Shown here: positions 55,834-64,000 of the stretch, in pieces
Layout of the letters: every line of letters starts with the position of its first letter
How positions within the stretch are numbered: the first letter of the stretch is position 1
From: Nocardia cyriacigeorgica
Lineage (GTDB): Bacteria > Actinomycetota > Actinomycetes > Mycobacteriales > Mycobacteriaceae
Length of the DNA stretch: 64,000 bases
Direction: 5' to 3'
NCBI RefSeq assembly: GCF_010858045.1
Contig: NZ_JAAGVC010000030.1
Coordinates: 1 to 64,000 of the forward strand
Notes under the pieces: generated by a model
What the model was told of the DNA's origin: nothing
Database searches by the model: none
Seen by the model: the letters and a program-made list of their open reading frames with translations, nothing else
Made by a program: the position numbers and the translations under genes

Positions 55834-56706
55834 CTACCCGGCGATTCCGCCGCGCACCGGCAACACCAGCTGCGCACCCGTCACCGGGTGATCGAGCACC
55901 TCGACCGGGTACTGGTAGACCCGCGTCAGCAGTTCGGTGGTGAGGACCTCGCGGGGTGGGCCGTCGGCGGCGATGCGGCCTGCGTCGAGGACGGCGACGC
56001 GGTCAGCGTAGGCGGCGGCGACGCCGAGGTCGTGCAGGACGACGACGACGGCCGCGCCGGCCTTGGCCCGCTGGGCGGCCAGGCGCAGCACGGCCTCCTG
56101 GTGGCCGAGGTCGAGGGCGGCGGTCGGTTCGTCCAGCAGCAGGGTGGCGGTGTCCTGGGCGAGGACACGGGCCAACGCGACGCGGGCCCGTTCGCCGCCG
56201 GACAGGGTGGGGAATGCCTGCTCGGCCAGGTGGGTGACATCGGTGGCGGCCATCGCCGCGGCGATGATCTCGTCGTCGCGTTCGCGCAGTGTGGTGCGCT
56301 GCCAGGGGGCGCGGCCCATCGCCACCACCGCACCGGCGGAGAACGGGAACCCCACGGTGTGGCTCTGCGGCAGCACCGCGCGGCGGCGGGCCATATCCAG
56401 CGGCGTCCACTGGGTGACCGATCGGCCGTCGAGTTCGACAGTGCCTTCAGTGGGATCCAGTTCGCCGGCCAGCACGGCGAGCAGCGTCGATTTGCCGGCA
56501 CCGTTGGGGCCGACCAACGCCACCACTTCGCCCGCGGCGACCTCGAAATCGACGTCGGCGAGCACTCGGCGCACCTTCGCGCCACCGCCGCGGCGGTCGA
56601 CGCTCACCCCGCTCGCGCGCAACGTCACCGAGCCACGGTCGGGCGCGGCCGGCAGTTCATGTGCCCGCGCGAACACCGTGTCCAATCCGGCCTTGAGCCC
56701 GGTCAT
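55834..56706 (-). CDS. hmuV: Heme ABC transporter ATP-binding protein
   Basis: A 290-residue ABC ATPase: Walker A GPNGAGKSTLLAVLAG, Q-loop in AVLPQSHTVG, signature LSGGERARVALARV, Walker B TLLLDEPTAALD and the H-loop VVLHDLG. The order HmuT-HmuU-HmuV identifies heme uptake. The ATG overlaps the stop of a 70-codon frame as ATGA, so translation is likely coupled along the operon. It powers import through HmuU. Confidence 0.92.
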   Translation of the reverse strand: MTGLKAGLDTVFARAHELPAAPDRGSVTLRASGVSVDRRGGGAKVRRVLADVDFEVAAGEVVALVGPNGAGKSTLLAVLAGELDPTEGTVELDGRSVTQWTPLDMARRRAVLPQSHTVGFPFSAGAVVAMGRAPWQRTTLRERDDEIIAAAMAATDVTHLAEQAFPTLSGGERARVALARVLAQDTATLLLDEPTAALDLGHQEAVLRLAAQRAKAGAAVVVVLHDLGVAAAYADRVAVLDAGRIAADGPPREVLTTELLTRVYQYPVEVLDHPVTGAQLVLPVRGGIAG

Positions 56707-56915
56707 CCGGCGACCATCCTCGGTGTGCGGCCCGCAGTGTTCTCGGGCGTTGCCACAACGGCGATGCCGGCCGCATCGGTGAACACGAGCCGGTCGCATG
56801 GACCGACCGGGCGTGGCCGGTCGGCGGGCCGGTGGATGGTCCCAGCATCATGTGCCGCCCGGCGCGCGGTGCACGACGCGTCGGGGCCCCTCGGCGCGCG
56901 AGGCCGCTCGATCAT
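56703..56915 (-). CDS. 70-residue ORF between hmuU and hmuV
   Basis: The frame starts in an ATGA overlap with the stop of hmuU and ends in an ATGA overlap with the start of hmuV, filling the gap exactly. It encodes MIERPRAPRGPDASCTARRA and later RLVFTDAAGIAVVATPENTA; two cysteines are present. Third positions are mostly G or C. No family recognised. It may be a true small protein or serve as a translational relay. Confidence 0.6.
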   Translation of the reverse strand: MIERPRAPRGPDASCTARRAAHDAGTIHRPADRPRPVGPCDRLVFTDAAGIAVVATPENTAGRTPRMVAG

Positions 56916-57991
56916 GCCCAGCCTCCCGAGCGTGCCCGGGTGCGGCGCAGCAGCCAGAAGAAGAAGGGGCCGCCGATCAGCGAGGTCAACATGCCCAGCG
57001 GGAGGTCGGCATTGTCGACCAGCGAACGGGCGGCCACGTCGGCGGCCAGCAACACCACCGCGCCGAGCACGGCGCTGAGCGGGATCAGCACCCGATGCCC
57101 CGGCCCGACCAGCATGCGTACCAGGTGCGGCACGATCAGCCCGACGAACAAGATGATGCCGCTGAACGCCACACCGGCGGTGGTCAGGATCGCCACCATC
57201 ACGATGACGTTGCGCCGCAACCGCTCCACATCGACACCGAGGTGCCGGGCCGCCGATTCACCCAGCGACAGCAGATCCAGTTTCGGCGCCACCACGATCG
57301 CCGCGCACACCCCGACGACGGTGAGCACGGCCACCACCCACACCGCCGACCAGGTGGCGCCGTTGAGGCTGCCCAACTGCCAGAACACGATCTGGTCGCG
57401 CGCCGCCGGCGAGGCGACGAACAGCAGGAACGCGATGAGGCCGCTGGCGAAGGCGTTGATGGCGACACCGGTGAGCACCAGCGTCACCACTTCGGTGCGG
57501 CCGTTGGCGCGGGCCAGCAGATACACCAGCGCCGTGGTCGCCAAACCGGCCACGAACGCGGCCGCGGCCACCGACCAGGCCGCCACGAACGCCCCGCCCA
57601 CCACGATGACGGTGCCCGCGCCAACGGCCGCACCCGCCGACACCCCGATCACGCCCGGTTCGGCCAGCGGATTGGCGAACACACCCTGCAACAACGCACC
57701 GGCTGTCGCCAACGCAGCGCCCACCAGGATCGCCAGCATCACCCGCGGGAACCGCACCTCCCACAGCGTCACCTCGCCTGCGGGATGCGCGGGCATCGGC
57801 CCCCAGTCCAGGCCGATGCGGTGCAGCACCGACCCGGTCACTTCGGCGATGCTCGTCGGTACCTGTCCGATCGCCGCCGACGCCAGCGCCAGCACGATCA
57901 GCGCCGCGATCGCCGCCGCGAACACCACGGTCGTGCGGGACCAGCGGGCTGTCGCCGGCCGCCGTTCGGCGAGCTTCACCTGCTCGCTCAT
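56912..57991 (-). CDS. hmuU: Heme ABC transporter permease
   Basis: A 359-residue FecCD-type permease with about nine or ten transmembrane helices: LWEVRFPRVMLAILVGAALA, LLQGVFANPLAEPGVIGVSA, GAAVGAGTVI and the coupling region FVGLIVPHLVRMLVGPGHR. The charged C-terminus RRTRARSGGWA is typical. It carries heme from HmuT across the membrane. The ATG lies in an ATGA overlap with a 45-codon frame upstream. Confidence 0.93.
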   Translation of the reverse strand: MSEQVKLAERRPATARWSRTTVVFAAAIAALIVLALASAAIGQVPTSIAEVTGSVLHRIGLDWGPMPAHPAGEVTLWEVRFPRVMLAILVGAALATAGALLQGVFANPLAEPGVIGVSAGAAVGAGTVIVVGGAFVAAWSVAAAAFVAGLATTALVYLLARANGRTEVVTLVLTGVAINAFASGLIAFLLFVASPAARDQIVFWQLGSLNGATWSAVWVVAVLTVVGVCAAIVVAPKLDLLSLGESAARHLGVDVERLRRNVIVMVAILTTAGVAFSGIILFVGLIVPHLVRMLVGPGHRVLIPLSAVLGAVVLLAADVAARSLVDNADLPLGMLTSLIGGPFFFWLLRRTRARSGGWA

Positions 57992-58125
57992 GAGCCCGCC
58001 CCGCGGCCGCCCGGACGGCCATGGCGCCGTGAGATGCCGGTGACCTGCCGAGCCTTCGCGCCGACGGGCCGTTCGTTGCCGCGGCGCGCGCCGCCGAGCC
58101 CACCGCGTCCGGGGATGACGCTCAT
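57988..58125 (-). CDS. 45-residue Gly/Arg-rich ORF between hmuT and hmuU
   Basis: The frame begins in an ATGA overlap with the hmuT stop and ends in an ATGA overlap with the hmuU start. It encodes MSVIPGRGGLGGARRGNERP and ends in GRGAGS; composition is low-complexity. It could be a small protein or a device to carry ribosomes from hmuT to hmuU. Coding status is uncertain, but the double overlap matches that of the 70-codon frame. Confidence 0.5.
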   Translation of the reverse strand: MSVIPGRGGLGGARRGNERPVGAKARQVTGISRRHGRPGGRGAGS

Positions 58126-59159
58126 GCGCCTGCCGGACCGTAGACGGCTTCGCTGAGCGCCTCGATGACGCGACCGGTGTTGGGCCCGAAGCTCAGCAGC
58201 ACCGCATCCGACATGTCCACGATGCGCTGATTGCGCCCGGCCGGGGTCTGCGCGATCCCCGGGATCTTGGCCACCCCGTCGACCCCGCCCACCGATTTCA
58301 GGCCGTCGGTCATCACCAGCAGCACATCCGGGGCGGCGGTGATCATGGCTTCGCTGGTGATCGCGGTGAACGGTTCACTCACCCCGGCTTCGGTGCCTGC
58401 GTCGCGCCCGCCGATGGCGGCGATCAACGCATCGGCACCCGAACCCGGCCCGGCCAGCATGGTGATGGCGGTGGACCGCAGGTACAGGAACGCGATCTTC
58501 AGCGGCGGATTCTGCGCGGGCACGGCGGCGGAGGCGGCGGCGATCTCGTCGCGGGTGCGCTGGGCCAGCGCCTGACCGCGATCCGGGACACCGAGCGCGG
58601 CGGCCACGGCCTCGATCTGCGGGACGACGCCTTCCATGGTGCGCTGCGGATCGAAGTAGACGACCGTGACGCCGGTGGCGCGCAGCTGCTCGCGCACCGC
58701 CGGTGAGGCGCTGGTGGTGTCGGTCAGGAACACCGTCGGGCGCAACGCCAGGATGGATTCGACGTTCAGTGAGCCGTTGCCGCCGGTGACGTTGGGCAGA
58801 TCGGCGACTTCGGGAAACACGCCGGCGGTGGAGCGTCCGACGAGGTTGTCGCCGAGCCCGAGCGCCCACACCGTTTGCATCAGGGTGCCGTAGCGGTCGG
58901 CGGCGATGATGCGGTCGGCGGAGCCGACGGTGACCTCGGTGCCGTCGAAGGAGCGCACCGTGGCGGGCAGGACCGGGGTCGGTTCCGGGCCGATCGGCAC
59001 CGGCGCCGCGTCGGCCAGCTGCGCGGTGGCCGGGCCGCGGCGGCCGTCGACGGCGCCCTGACTGCCGGCATCGCACCCGGTCGCCACCACCAGCACGCCG
59101 AGAGCGAGCACCGCGAGCAGCGCTCGGACCCACCCGGATCGGACACGGTCATACCTCAT
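58122..59159 (-). CDS. hmuT: Heme-binding lipoprotein HmuT
   Basis: A 345-residue substrate-binding protein. The signal peptide ends in the lipobox VLVVATGCDAG. The mature part has the periplasmic-binding fold of the FepB/HmuT group (DRIIAADRYGTLMQTVWALG, VTGGNGSLNVESILALRPTV, KIAFLYLRSTAITML, SFGPNTGRVIEALSE). Conserved tyrosine and histidine heme ligands cannot be fixed without alignment. It starts at ATG 59159, immediately beside an iron-box-like dyad, and leads the operon. Confidence 0.92.
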   Translation of the reverse strand: MRYDRVRSGWVRALLAVLALGVLVVATGCDAGSQGAVDGRRGPATAQLADAAPVPIGPEPTPVLPATVRSFDGTEVTVGSADRIIAADRYGTLMQTVWALGLGDNLVGRSTAGVFPEVADLPNVTGGNGSLNVESILALRPTVFLTDTTSASPAVREQLRATGVTVVYFDPQRTMEGVVPQIEAVAAALGVPDRGQALAQRTRDEIAAASAAVPAQNPPLKIAFLYLRSTAITMLAGPGSGADALIAAIGGRDAGTEAGVSEPFTAITSEAMITAAPDVLLVMTDGLKSVGGVDGVAKIPGIAQTPAGRNQRIVDMSDAVLLSFGPNTGRVIEALSEAVYGPAGA

Positions 59160-59160
59160 G

Positions 59161-59173
59161 AAGGCAAGCCTAA
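59161..59173. promoter_or_regulatory. Possible iron-regulator (IdeR/DtxR) box
   Basis: On the minus strand TTAGGCTTGCCTT directly precedes the hmuT ATG. It contains the dyad AGGC-AA-GCCT and matches the TTAGG half and part of the centre of the IdeR consensus, about 11 of 19 positions in total. Iron control of heme uptake is usual in this group. Confidence 0.4.
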
Positions 59174-59251
59174 CGGCGGGTCCGCCGGCGGTGCGGCCTC
59201 GGTCCGGCAGATCACAGCCGAATCCCCTGGCGCGCGGGCAATCCACCACGG

Positions 59252-60226
59252 CTAGTCGGTGCGCGCGCTCACATCGTCGAGCGCGGCGGCGATGGCCCGC
59301 GGCAGCTCGAGGGTCTCGGCGGCCAGCACGCCGGTCAACTGGCCGATATCGCGGGCGCCGACGAACATGCTCGCCACTCCGGGGCGGTCCCGGATCCAGG
59401 CCAGCGCGACCGCCAGCGGTGAGGTCGCCAACCCGTCCGCGGCGGTCACGAGTGCGTCCACCACACGGGTGGCGCGGTCGTCGAGCCTGCCGCGGATCTC
59501 GGCGGCGGTGGCTTCATCGGCGCCGCGGGAATCGGCGGGAACCCCGTCGCGGTACTTGCCGGTGAGGATGCCGCCGGCCAGCGGTGCGGTGGCGATCATG
59601 CCGACGCCGTGGTGGGCCGCGGCGGGCACGGTGTCGTCCTCGGCGCTGCGCGCCAGCAGCGAATACGGCGTCTGGGTGACGGTGATCGGCGCCATCGCGG
59701 CCAGGCTCGCCATCTGCCAGGCGGTGAACCCACGCACTCCCGCGTACCGCACCCGGCCCGAACGCAGCGCCAACTCCACCGTGGCGGCCACCTCCTCGAG
59801 CGGGGTGCGCGGATCCCAGGCCGCGATATGCCAGATGTCGAGATGATCGGTGCCCAGTTCGAGGAGGGTGCGATCCAGTTGCCGCAGCAGCGTCCGGCGT
59901 GAGGTGTCCACACCGATGCCCGGAACCTGCGGCAGCGGGGGTGTGCCGTCGGCGGCGGGCGGGGCGGGCCGCGGATGCAGACCCGCGCACCCGCTGAGCA
60001 CCAGATCGTCGCGGGAGACCAGATCGCCGAGCAGATCGGCCAGGATCCGCTGGGCCGCGCCGCCGGCGTAGACCGGGGAGGTGTCGACCAGGGTGCCGCC
60101 GGCCTCGACGAACGCCATCAACTGCACCGCCGCCTGGTCGGCATCGGTGCGGCTGCCCCAGGTGTGGGTGGCCAACCCGATCCGCGACACCCGCAGGCCG
60201 CTGCGACCGACCGTCCGCTGTTCCAT
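59252..60226 (-). CDS. Aldo/keto reductase-like protein, catalytic residues altered
   Basis: A 324-residue TIM-barrel protein: EQRTVGRSGLRVSRIGLATH start, TLVDTSPVYAGGAAQRIL with the aspartate and tyrosine, GTDHLDIWHIAAWDPRTPLE and YSLLARSAEDD. In active enzymes a lysine follows the DLVL strand and a histidine stands in the Q-x-H motif; here the positions read LVLSGCAG and WHIAAWD, so both seem lost or shifted. It may be a non-catalytic or K-channel-beta-like homologue. ATG 60226 or GTG 60229 may start it. It faces uppP over 240 bases. Confidence 0.8.
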   Translation of the reverse strand: MEQRTVGRSGLRVSRIGLATHTWGSRTDADQAAVQLMAFVEAGGTLVDTSPVYAGGAAQRILADLLGDLVSRDDLVLSGCAGLHPRPAPPAADGTPPLPQVPGIGVDTSRRTLLRQLDRTLLELGTDHLDIWHIAAWDPRTPLEEVAATVELALRSGRVRYAGVRGFTAWQMASLAAMAPITVTQTPYSLLARSAEDDTVPAAAHHGVGMIATAPLAGGILTGKYRDGVPADSRGADEATAAEIRGRLDDRATRVVDALVTAADGLATSPLAVALAWIRDRPGVASMFVGARDIGQLTGVLAAETLELPRAIAAALDDVSARTD

Positions 60227-60466
60227 CACCGTGTCCGCGCATTCGTCACGGCGCCAAGCGTAGAGCCTGATCCGCCGGTGCGGTCCCTCTCGCGCGCCGG
60301 GTCGCGCGTCGTGTGGGCCACACCGCAGGCGCCCAACCCCGTCCGGCGTCGTCGAGGTCGACACGGTACTGTCGCTGCGAGATAGCGGTCCGAACGCCGG
60401 GGTCACCCGCCGATGAACCAATCATCTTCTCGGAACGGACATTTCGGCGGCAGTACAGGAGGGTGA

Positions 60467-61417
60467 GTGATAGGCGAGTCGATGACCTGGCTCCAGGCGA
60501 TAGTGCTCGGCTTGGTGCAGGGGCTGACCGAATTCCTGCCGATCTCTTCCTCCGGACATCTGCGGATCGTGTCGTCGGTGTTCTTCGGCGACGACGCGGG
60601 CGCCTCCTTCACCGCCGTCACCCAGCTCGGCACCGAGGCCGCGGTGCTGGTGTTCTTCGCCAAGGACATCTGGCGCATCGTGAAGGTGTGGTGTTCAACG
60701 GTGTTCGAGAAGCTGACCCAGCGTTCCCGCGAGACCGTGCCGCTCAGCGAACAGGTCACCACGAAACTGCCCGTGGTCACCGGATCCGGGCCACTCGGCT
60801 ACGACCCCGACGCCGACGCGCAACGCGAACTCGACTACCGCATCGGCTGGTATGTGATCATCGCCACCATCCCGATCGGTGTGCTCGGGTTCCTGTTCAA
60901 GGACGTCATCCGCACCGGTGCCCGCAACCTGTGGCTGGTGTCGTTCATGCTGATCGCGTTCGCGCTGGTGATCGCGGCCGCCGAGTATTACGGCCGCAAG
61001 ACCCGCCCGATCGAACAGCTCACCACCCGCGACGGCCTGATCATGGGCTTGGCGCAGTGCCTGGCGCTGATCCCCGGCGTGTCCCGTTCCGGCGCCACCT
61101 CCAGCGCGGGTCTGTTCCTCGGTCTCGAACGCGAGGCCGCGGTGCGGTTCTCGTTCCTGCTCGCCATCCCCGCCGTCACCGCCTCTGGCCTGTTCAGCCT
61201 GCCCGACGCGTTCGAACCCGCAGGTGAGGGCCTCAATGCCAGCGGCGCGCAGCTGCTGGTGGCGACGCTCATCGCCTTCGCCGCCGGTTACGCCTCGGTC
61301 GCCTGGTTGTTGCGTTTCGTCAGCAATCACAGCCTCTACTGGTTCGTCGGCTACCGCATCGTCCTCGGTGTGGTCGTGATGGGTCTGCTCGCGGGCGGGG
61401 TGGTGTCGGCCACGTGA
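60467..61417 (+). CDS. uppP: Undecaprenyl-diphosphate phosphatase
   Basis: A 316-residue integral membrane enzyme that recycles the carrier lipid for peptidoglycan by removing a phosphate from undecaprenyl diphosphate. Motifs are [20 protein letters not shown] and [19 protein letters not shown] with the catalytic arginine and serines; about eight helices are present. The start is GTG 60467 after AGGAGG; ATG 60482 is a shorter option. It matches Rv2136c and leads a row of plus-strand genes. Confidence 0.95.
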   Translation: MIGESMTWLQAIVLGLVQGLTEFLPISSSGHLRIVSSVFFGDDAGASFTAVTQLGTEAAVLVFFAKDIWRIVKVWCSTVFEKLTQRSRETVPLSEQVTTKLPVVTGSGPLGYDPDADAQRELDYRIGWYVIIATIPIGVLGFLFKDVIRTGARNLWLVSFMLIAFALVIAAAEYYGRKTRPIEQLTTRDGLIMGLAQCLALIPGVSRSGATSSAGLFLGLEREAAVRFSFLLAIPAVTASGLFSLPDAFEPAGEGLNASGAQLLVATLIAFAAGYASVAWLLRFVSNHSLYWFVGYRIVLGVVVMGLLAGGVVSAT

Positions 61418-61433
61418 TCGCTAGGCTGGCGCC

Positions 61434-62168
61434 ATGACGGTGATTCTGCTGCGCCACGGTGTGTCGACCTCCAACACCGCGCACACACTGGCCGGCCGCA
61501 GCCCCGGCGTCGAACTCACCGACCGCGGCGCCGAACAAGCCCGCTCGGTCGCCGAACGCCTGGGCGGGCTCCCGATCCAGCAGATCGTGATCTCACCGAT
61601 GCTGCGCTGTCAGCGCACCGTCGCCCCGCTGGCCGAGAAAACCGGCCTGGAACCGGTGGTGGAGGCGCGGCTGGCCGAAGTCGACTACGGCGACTGGACC
61701 GGCCGGGCGATTTCCGAACTGCTGCAGGAACCGCTGTGGAAGGTCGTGCAACGGCACGCCTCCGGCGCGGTGTTCCCCGGCGGCGAAGGCCTCGCCGACG
61801 TCCAGACCCGCGCGGTGGCCGCGGTCCGCGAACACGACCGCACCCTGGCCGAGGCGCACGGCGGCGACGTGCTGTGGGTGGCGTGCACGCACGGCGACGT
61901 CATCAAATCGGTCCTCGCCGACGCGCTCGGGCTGCACCTGGACGGCTTCCAGCGCATCGTGGTCGAACCGGCCTCCATCAGCGTGGTCCGCTACACCCCG
62001 ACCGCGCCGTATGTGACCCGGATCAACGACACCGGCCCCGATCTCGACGGCCTGGCCCCCGCACCCGCTCGAGCGTCCGCCGAGTCGGGTCCGGTGCCCG
62101 GGGGTGAGATCGGTGCGGCCGGGAACACGGATAATGGGAATGCGCGGCCCAGCGATTCCTTGTCATGA
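61434..62168 (+). CDS. Histidine phosphatase family protein (Rv2135c-like)
   Basis: A 244-residue phosphoglycerate-mutase-like phosphatase: LLRHGVSTSNTAHTL with the catalytic histidine, VISPMLRCQRTVAPL, EVDYGDWTGRAI with the acid and VACTHGDVIKSVLADAL with the second histidine. The last 45 residues are a disordered Gly/Ala tail. The natural substrate is unknown. It follows uppP by 16 bases in the same order as in M. tuberculosis. Confidence 0.92.
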   Translation: MTVILLRHGVSTSNTAHTLAGRSPGVELTDRGAEQARSVAERLGGLPIQQIVISPMLRCQRTVAPLAEKTGLEPVVEARLAEVDYGDWTGRAISELLQEPLWKVVQRHASGAVFPGGEGLADVQTRAVAAVREHDRTLAEAHGGDVLWVACTHGDVIKSVLADALGLHLDGFQRIVVEPASISVVRYTPTAPYVTRINDTGPDLDGLAPAPARASAESGPVPGGEIGAAGNTDNGNARPSDSLS

Positions 62169-62255
62169 GTAGTCGGCCGAACCGGGCACTCGCGGCCGCG
62201 TCGACCCCGATACGGGCGCCGCGGGCCGAACATGATCACGTATCAGGAGGTGCAT

Positions 62256-62840
62256 GTGTCACGAGCAATCCATGTATTTCGCACCCCCGAACGTTTCGTC
62301 GCCGGAACTGTCGGTGAGCCGGGCGATCGCGCGTTCTACCTGCAGGCCGTGCAAGAACCCCGGGTGGTCAGCGTGCTGCTGGAAAAGCAGCAGGTGAAGG
62401 TGCTCGCCGACCGCATGGGTCTGCTGCTGGACGAGGTGGCGCGCCGCTTCGGCGCCGAGGTGCCCCCGCAAGCCGACGACGTCAGCGACAACGCGCCGCT
62501 GGTCACCCCGATCGACGCCGAGTTCCGGGTCGGCACCATGGGCCTGGGCTGGGACGCCGACGCCGGCGCGGTCGTGGTCGAACTGCTGGCGATCACCGAA
62601 ACCGAGGTCGACGAATCGGTGGTGCTCGACGACACCGAGGAAGGCCCCGACGCGGTCCGGGTGTTCCTGACCCCGATGCAGGCCCGCGAATTCGCGCTGC
62701 GCTCGGCGCGCGTGATCGCGGCCGGACGCCCACCGTGCCCGCTGTGCGGGGAACCGCTGTCGGCGCGCGGGCACATGTGCGTGCGCACCAACGGCTACAA
62801 ACGCGGCGACATCTTCGGCGCCACCGAGCTGGAGGAGTGA
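62256..62840 (+). CDS. DUF3090 family protein (Rv2134c-like)
   Basis: A 194-residue protein typical of DUF3090: SRAIHVFRTPERFVAGTVGE at the start, FYLQAVQEPRVVSVLLEKQQ and a C-terminal zinc ribbon CPLCGEPLSARGHMC. Function unknown; it always travels with the next gene. GTG 62256 with AGGAGG six bases upstream is the start; the ATG at 62232 is before the ribosome site. Its stop overlaps the next coding region. Confidence 0.92.
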   Translation: MSRAIHVFRTPERFVAGTVGEPGDRAFYLQAVQEPRVVSVLLEKQQVKVLADRMGLLLDEVARRFGAEVPPQADDVSDNAPLVTPIDAEFRVGTMGLGWDADAGAVVVELLAITETEVDESVVLDDTEEGPDAVRVFLTPMQAREFALRSARVIAAGRPPCPLCGEPLSARGHMCVRTNGYKRGDIFGATELEE

Positions 62841-62842
62841 CC

Positions 62843-63643
62843 GTGCCCGCGGCAGGTGACGAGTTCACCACCGGCGAGCTGACGGTGATCGGGCGCGTGA
62901 CCACCGCGAGCAACCTCACCCTCGTCTGCGATATCGGTGACGGCGAAGCCCCGCTGCGGGTGGTGTACAAGCCGGTGCGCGGGGAACAGCCGCTGTGGGA
63001 TTTCCCCGACGGCACCCTCGCCGGCCGCGAAGTGGCCTCCTACATGATCTCCCAGGCGCTGGGCTGGTCGGTGATCCCGGAGACGATCCTGCGGGATGGC
63101 CCGTTCGGGCCTGGCATGGTGCAGCGCTGGATCACCGCCGCCGACAACCACACCGACCGCGGTCACCGTCTCGACCTGGTCGACCTGTGCCCGCCGGGCG
63201 CGGTACCGGAGGGCTTCTGCGAGGTGCTGCGCGCACTGGACCCCGAAGGCAACGAGGTCTCGCTCATCCACGCCGACGACCCGCGCCTGCACCGGATGGC
63301 GGTACTGGATGTGCTGCTCAACAACGCCGACCGCAAGGGCGGGCACGCCCTGGAAGGCATCGACGGCCAGGTGTACGGCGTGGACCACGGCATCTGCCTG
63401 CACACCGAGCACAAACTGCGCACCGTGCTGTGGGGCTGGGCCGGTCGGCCCATCGACGACGCCCTGATCGCCGATATCGAATCCTTCACCAACGCCCTGC
63501 CGGGCGAGCTGGCCGACACCTTGTCCGCGCATATCACCGATGCCGAGATCGACGCGTTGCTCGATCGCGCCAAGCGGCTGCTCGACGAGCCGGTCATGCC
63601 CATGCCGGTGACCGCGCGGCCCATTCCGTGGCCGGCGTTCTGA
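62843..63643 (+). CDS. SCO1664 family protein (Rv2133c-like), kinase-like fold
   Basis: A 266-residue protein with a phosphatidylinositol-kinase/HipA-like pattern: VVYKPVRGEQPLWDFP for nucleotide contact, RMAVLDVLLNNADRKGGHAL with the catalytic N-x-D-R-K-G and GVDHGICLHTE as the metal-binding D-x-G-like motif. It may phosphorylate an unknown partner. The start GTG 62843 lies six bases after GGAGGA at the DUF3090 stop, implying coupling; GTG 62837 is also possible. Confidence 0.9.
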   Translation: MPAAGDEFTTGELTVIGRVTTASNLTLVCDIGDGEAPLRVVYKPVRGEQPLWDFPDGTLAGREVASYMISQALGWSVIPETILRDGPFGPGMVQRWITAADNHTDRGHRLDLVDLCPPGAVPEGFCEVLRALDPEGNEVSLIHADDPRLHRMAVLDVLLNNADRKGGHALEGIDGQVYGVDHGICLHTEHKLRTVLWGWAGRPIDDALIADIESFTNALPGELADTLSAHITDAEIDALLDRAKRLLDEPVMPMPVTARPIPWPAF

Positions 63644-63798
63644 GCGTTCCCCGGGGCATCGGTTCTGCCTGAGCCAAACCCTTGACATCGCCGCGCGGCC
63701 GGTTCCGTGCAGGTCCGCGCCCGCGTATCGCATGCCGTGTCACGCGTGTGCGCCGGGGTGGGCGCCGACGGCCTCGACGCCACCTTTACCCTCGAAGA

Positions 63799-64000
63799 AT
63801 GCAGTCCTGGTCCGATACCCCGATCCCGACGGTCCCCGGAGCAGGACCCCCGTTGCGGTTGTACGACACCGCCGACCGGCAGGTGCGCCCGGTGACTCCC
63901 GGCGCCACCGCCACCATGTACGTGTGCGGCATCACCCCCTACGACGCCACCCATCTCGGCCACGCCGCGACCTACCTCACCTTCGATCTGATCAACCGGA
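63799..64000 (+). CDS. mshC: Mycothiol ligase MshC, N-terminal part
   Basis: The window ends 67 codons into a cysteine:glucosaminyl-inositol ligase. Visible are [26 protein letters not shown], the zinc cysteine and ATP-binding motif [20 protein letters not shown], and LTFDLINR. MshC joins cysteine to GlcN-Ins in mycothiol synthesis and is found only in actinobacteria; the T-P-Y-D form separates it from cysteinyl-tRNA synthetase. It corresponds to Rv2130c. The 155 bases before it hold no gene. Confidence 0.93.
   Translation, partial: MQSWSDTPIPTVPGAGPPLRLYDTADRQVRPVTPGATATMYVCGITPYDATHLGHAATYLTFDLINR

Overview
The window comes from a high-GC actinomycete of the Mycobacteriales, most probably Nocardia. 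The reasons are very high third-position GC, a carboxylic acid reductase like that of Nocardia, a ChoD-type oxidase, an MTB12-like antigen, mycothiol ligase MshC, and a gene order around pyrD, uppP and mshC matching the Mycobacterium tuberculosis Rv2130c-Rv2141c neighbourhood in reverse. No rRNA, tRNA or CRISPR array was seen.

Layout. 0-7.6 kb: the C-terminal two thirds of a carboxylic acid reductase, whose upstream coding sequence appears inverted at the left edge; a zinc-independent oxidoreductase; a large SARP/AAA regulator; a small membrane protein with a hemerythrin protein. 7.6-20.4 kb: a decayed amidinotransferase, an EamA transporter, ChoD, and regulator-target pairs with visible operators (MarR, MerR, GntR), a GH3 glycosidase, a CPA1 antiporter, a frameshifted ankyrin lipoprotein and a SUKH protein. 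20.5-29.4 kb: DUF5709, DUF72, sirtuin, glutamate dehydrogenase, an imine-reductase-like gene facing its HxlR regulator, a nucleotidyltransferase and an orphan adenine methylase.

29.6-39.5 kb and 60.4-64 kb carry the conserved block: M20 peptidase, PEBP protein, pyrD, DUF5703, LppL, a small hypothetical protein, then uppP, a phosphatase, DUF3090, the SCO1664 family and mshC. Two segments split the block relative to M. tuberculosis. The first (31.6-36.6 kb) holds an acyl-CoA ligase, ribA, and a PfkB kinase with an extra N-terminal domain facing a tiny peptide gene across a three-fold 20-bp repeat. The second (39.5-60.4 kb) holds MMPL export, a SapA-like secreted protein, a BtrH-like protein, Tn3 transposase debris that truncates an XRE-type regulator, a shortened serine recombinase beside res-like repeats, a repeat protein, a beta-lactamase-fold hydrolase with an AraC regulator, and a heme uptake operon.

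Most novel to my eye: the heme operon hmuT-hmuU-hmuV, in which 45- and 70-codon open frames fill both gaps with ATGA overlaps at all four junctions; the kinase-fusion/peptide locus with CGGCAA repeats exactly 20 bp apart; and the recombinase/res remnant.
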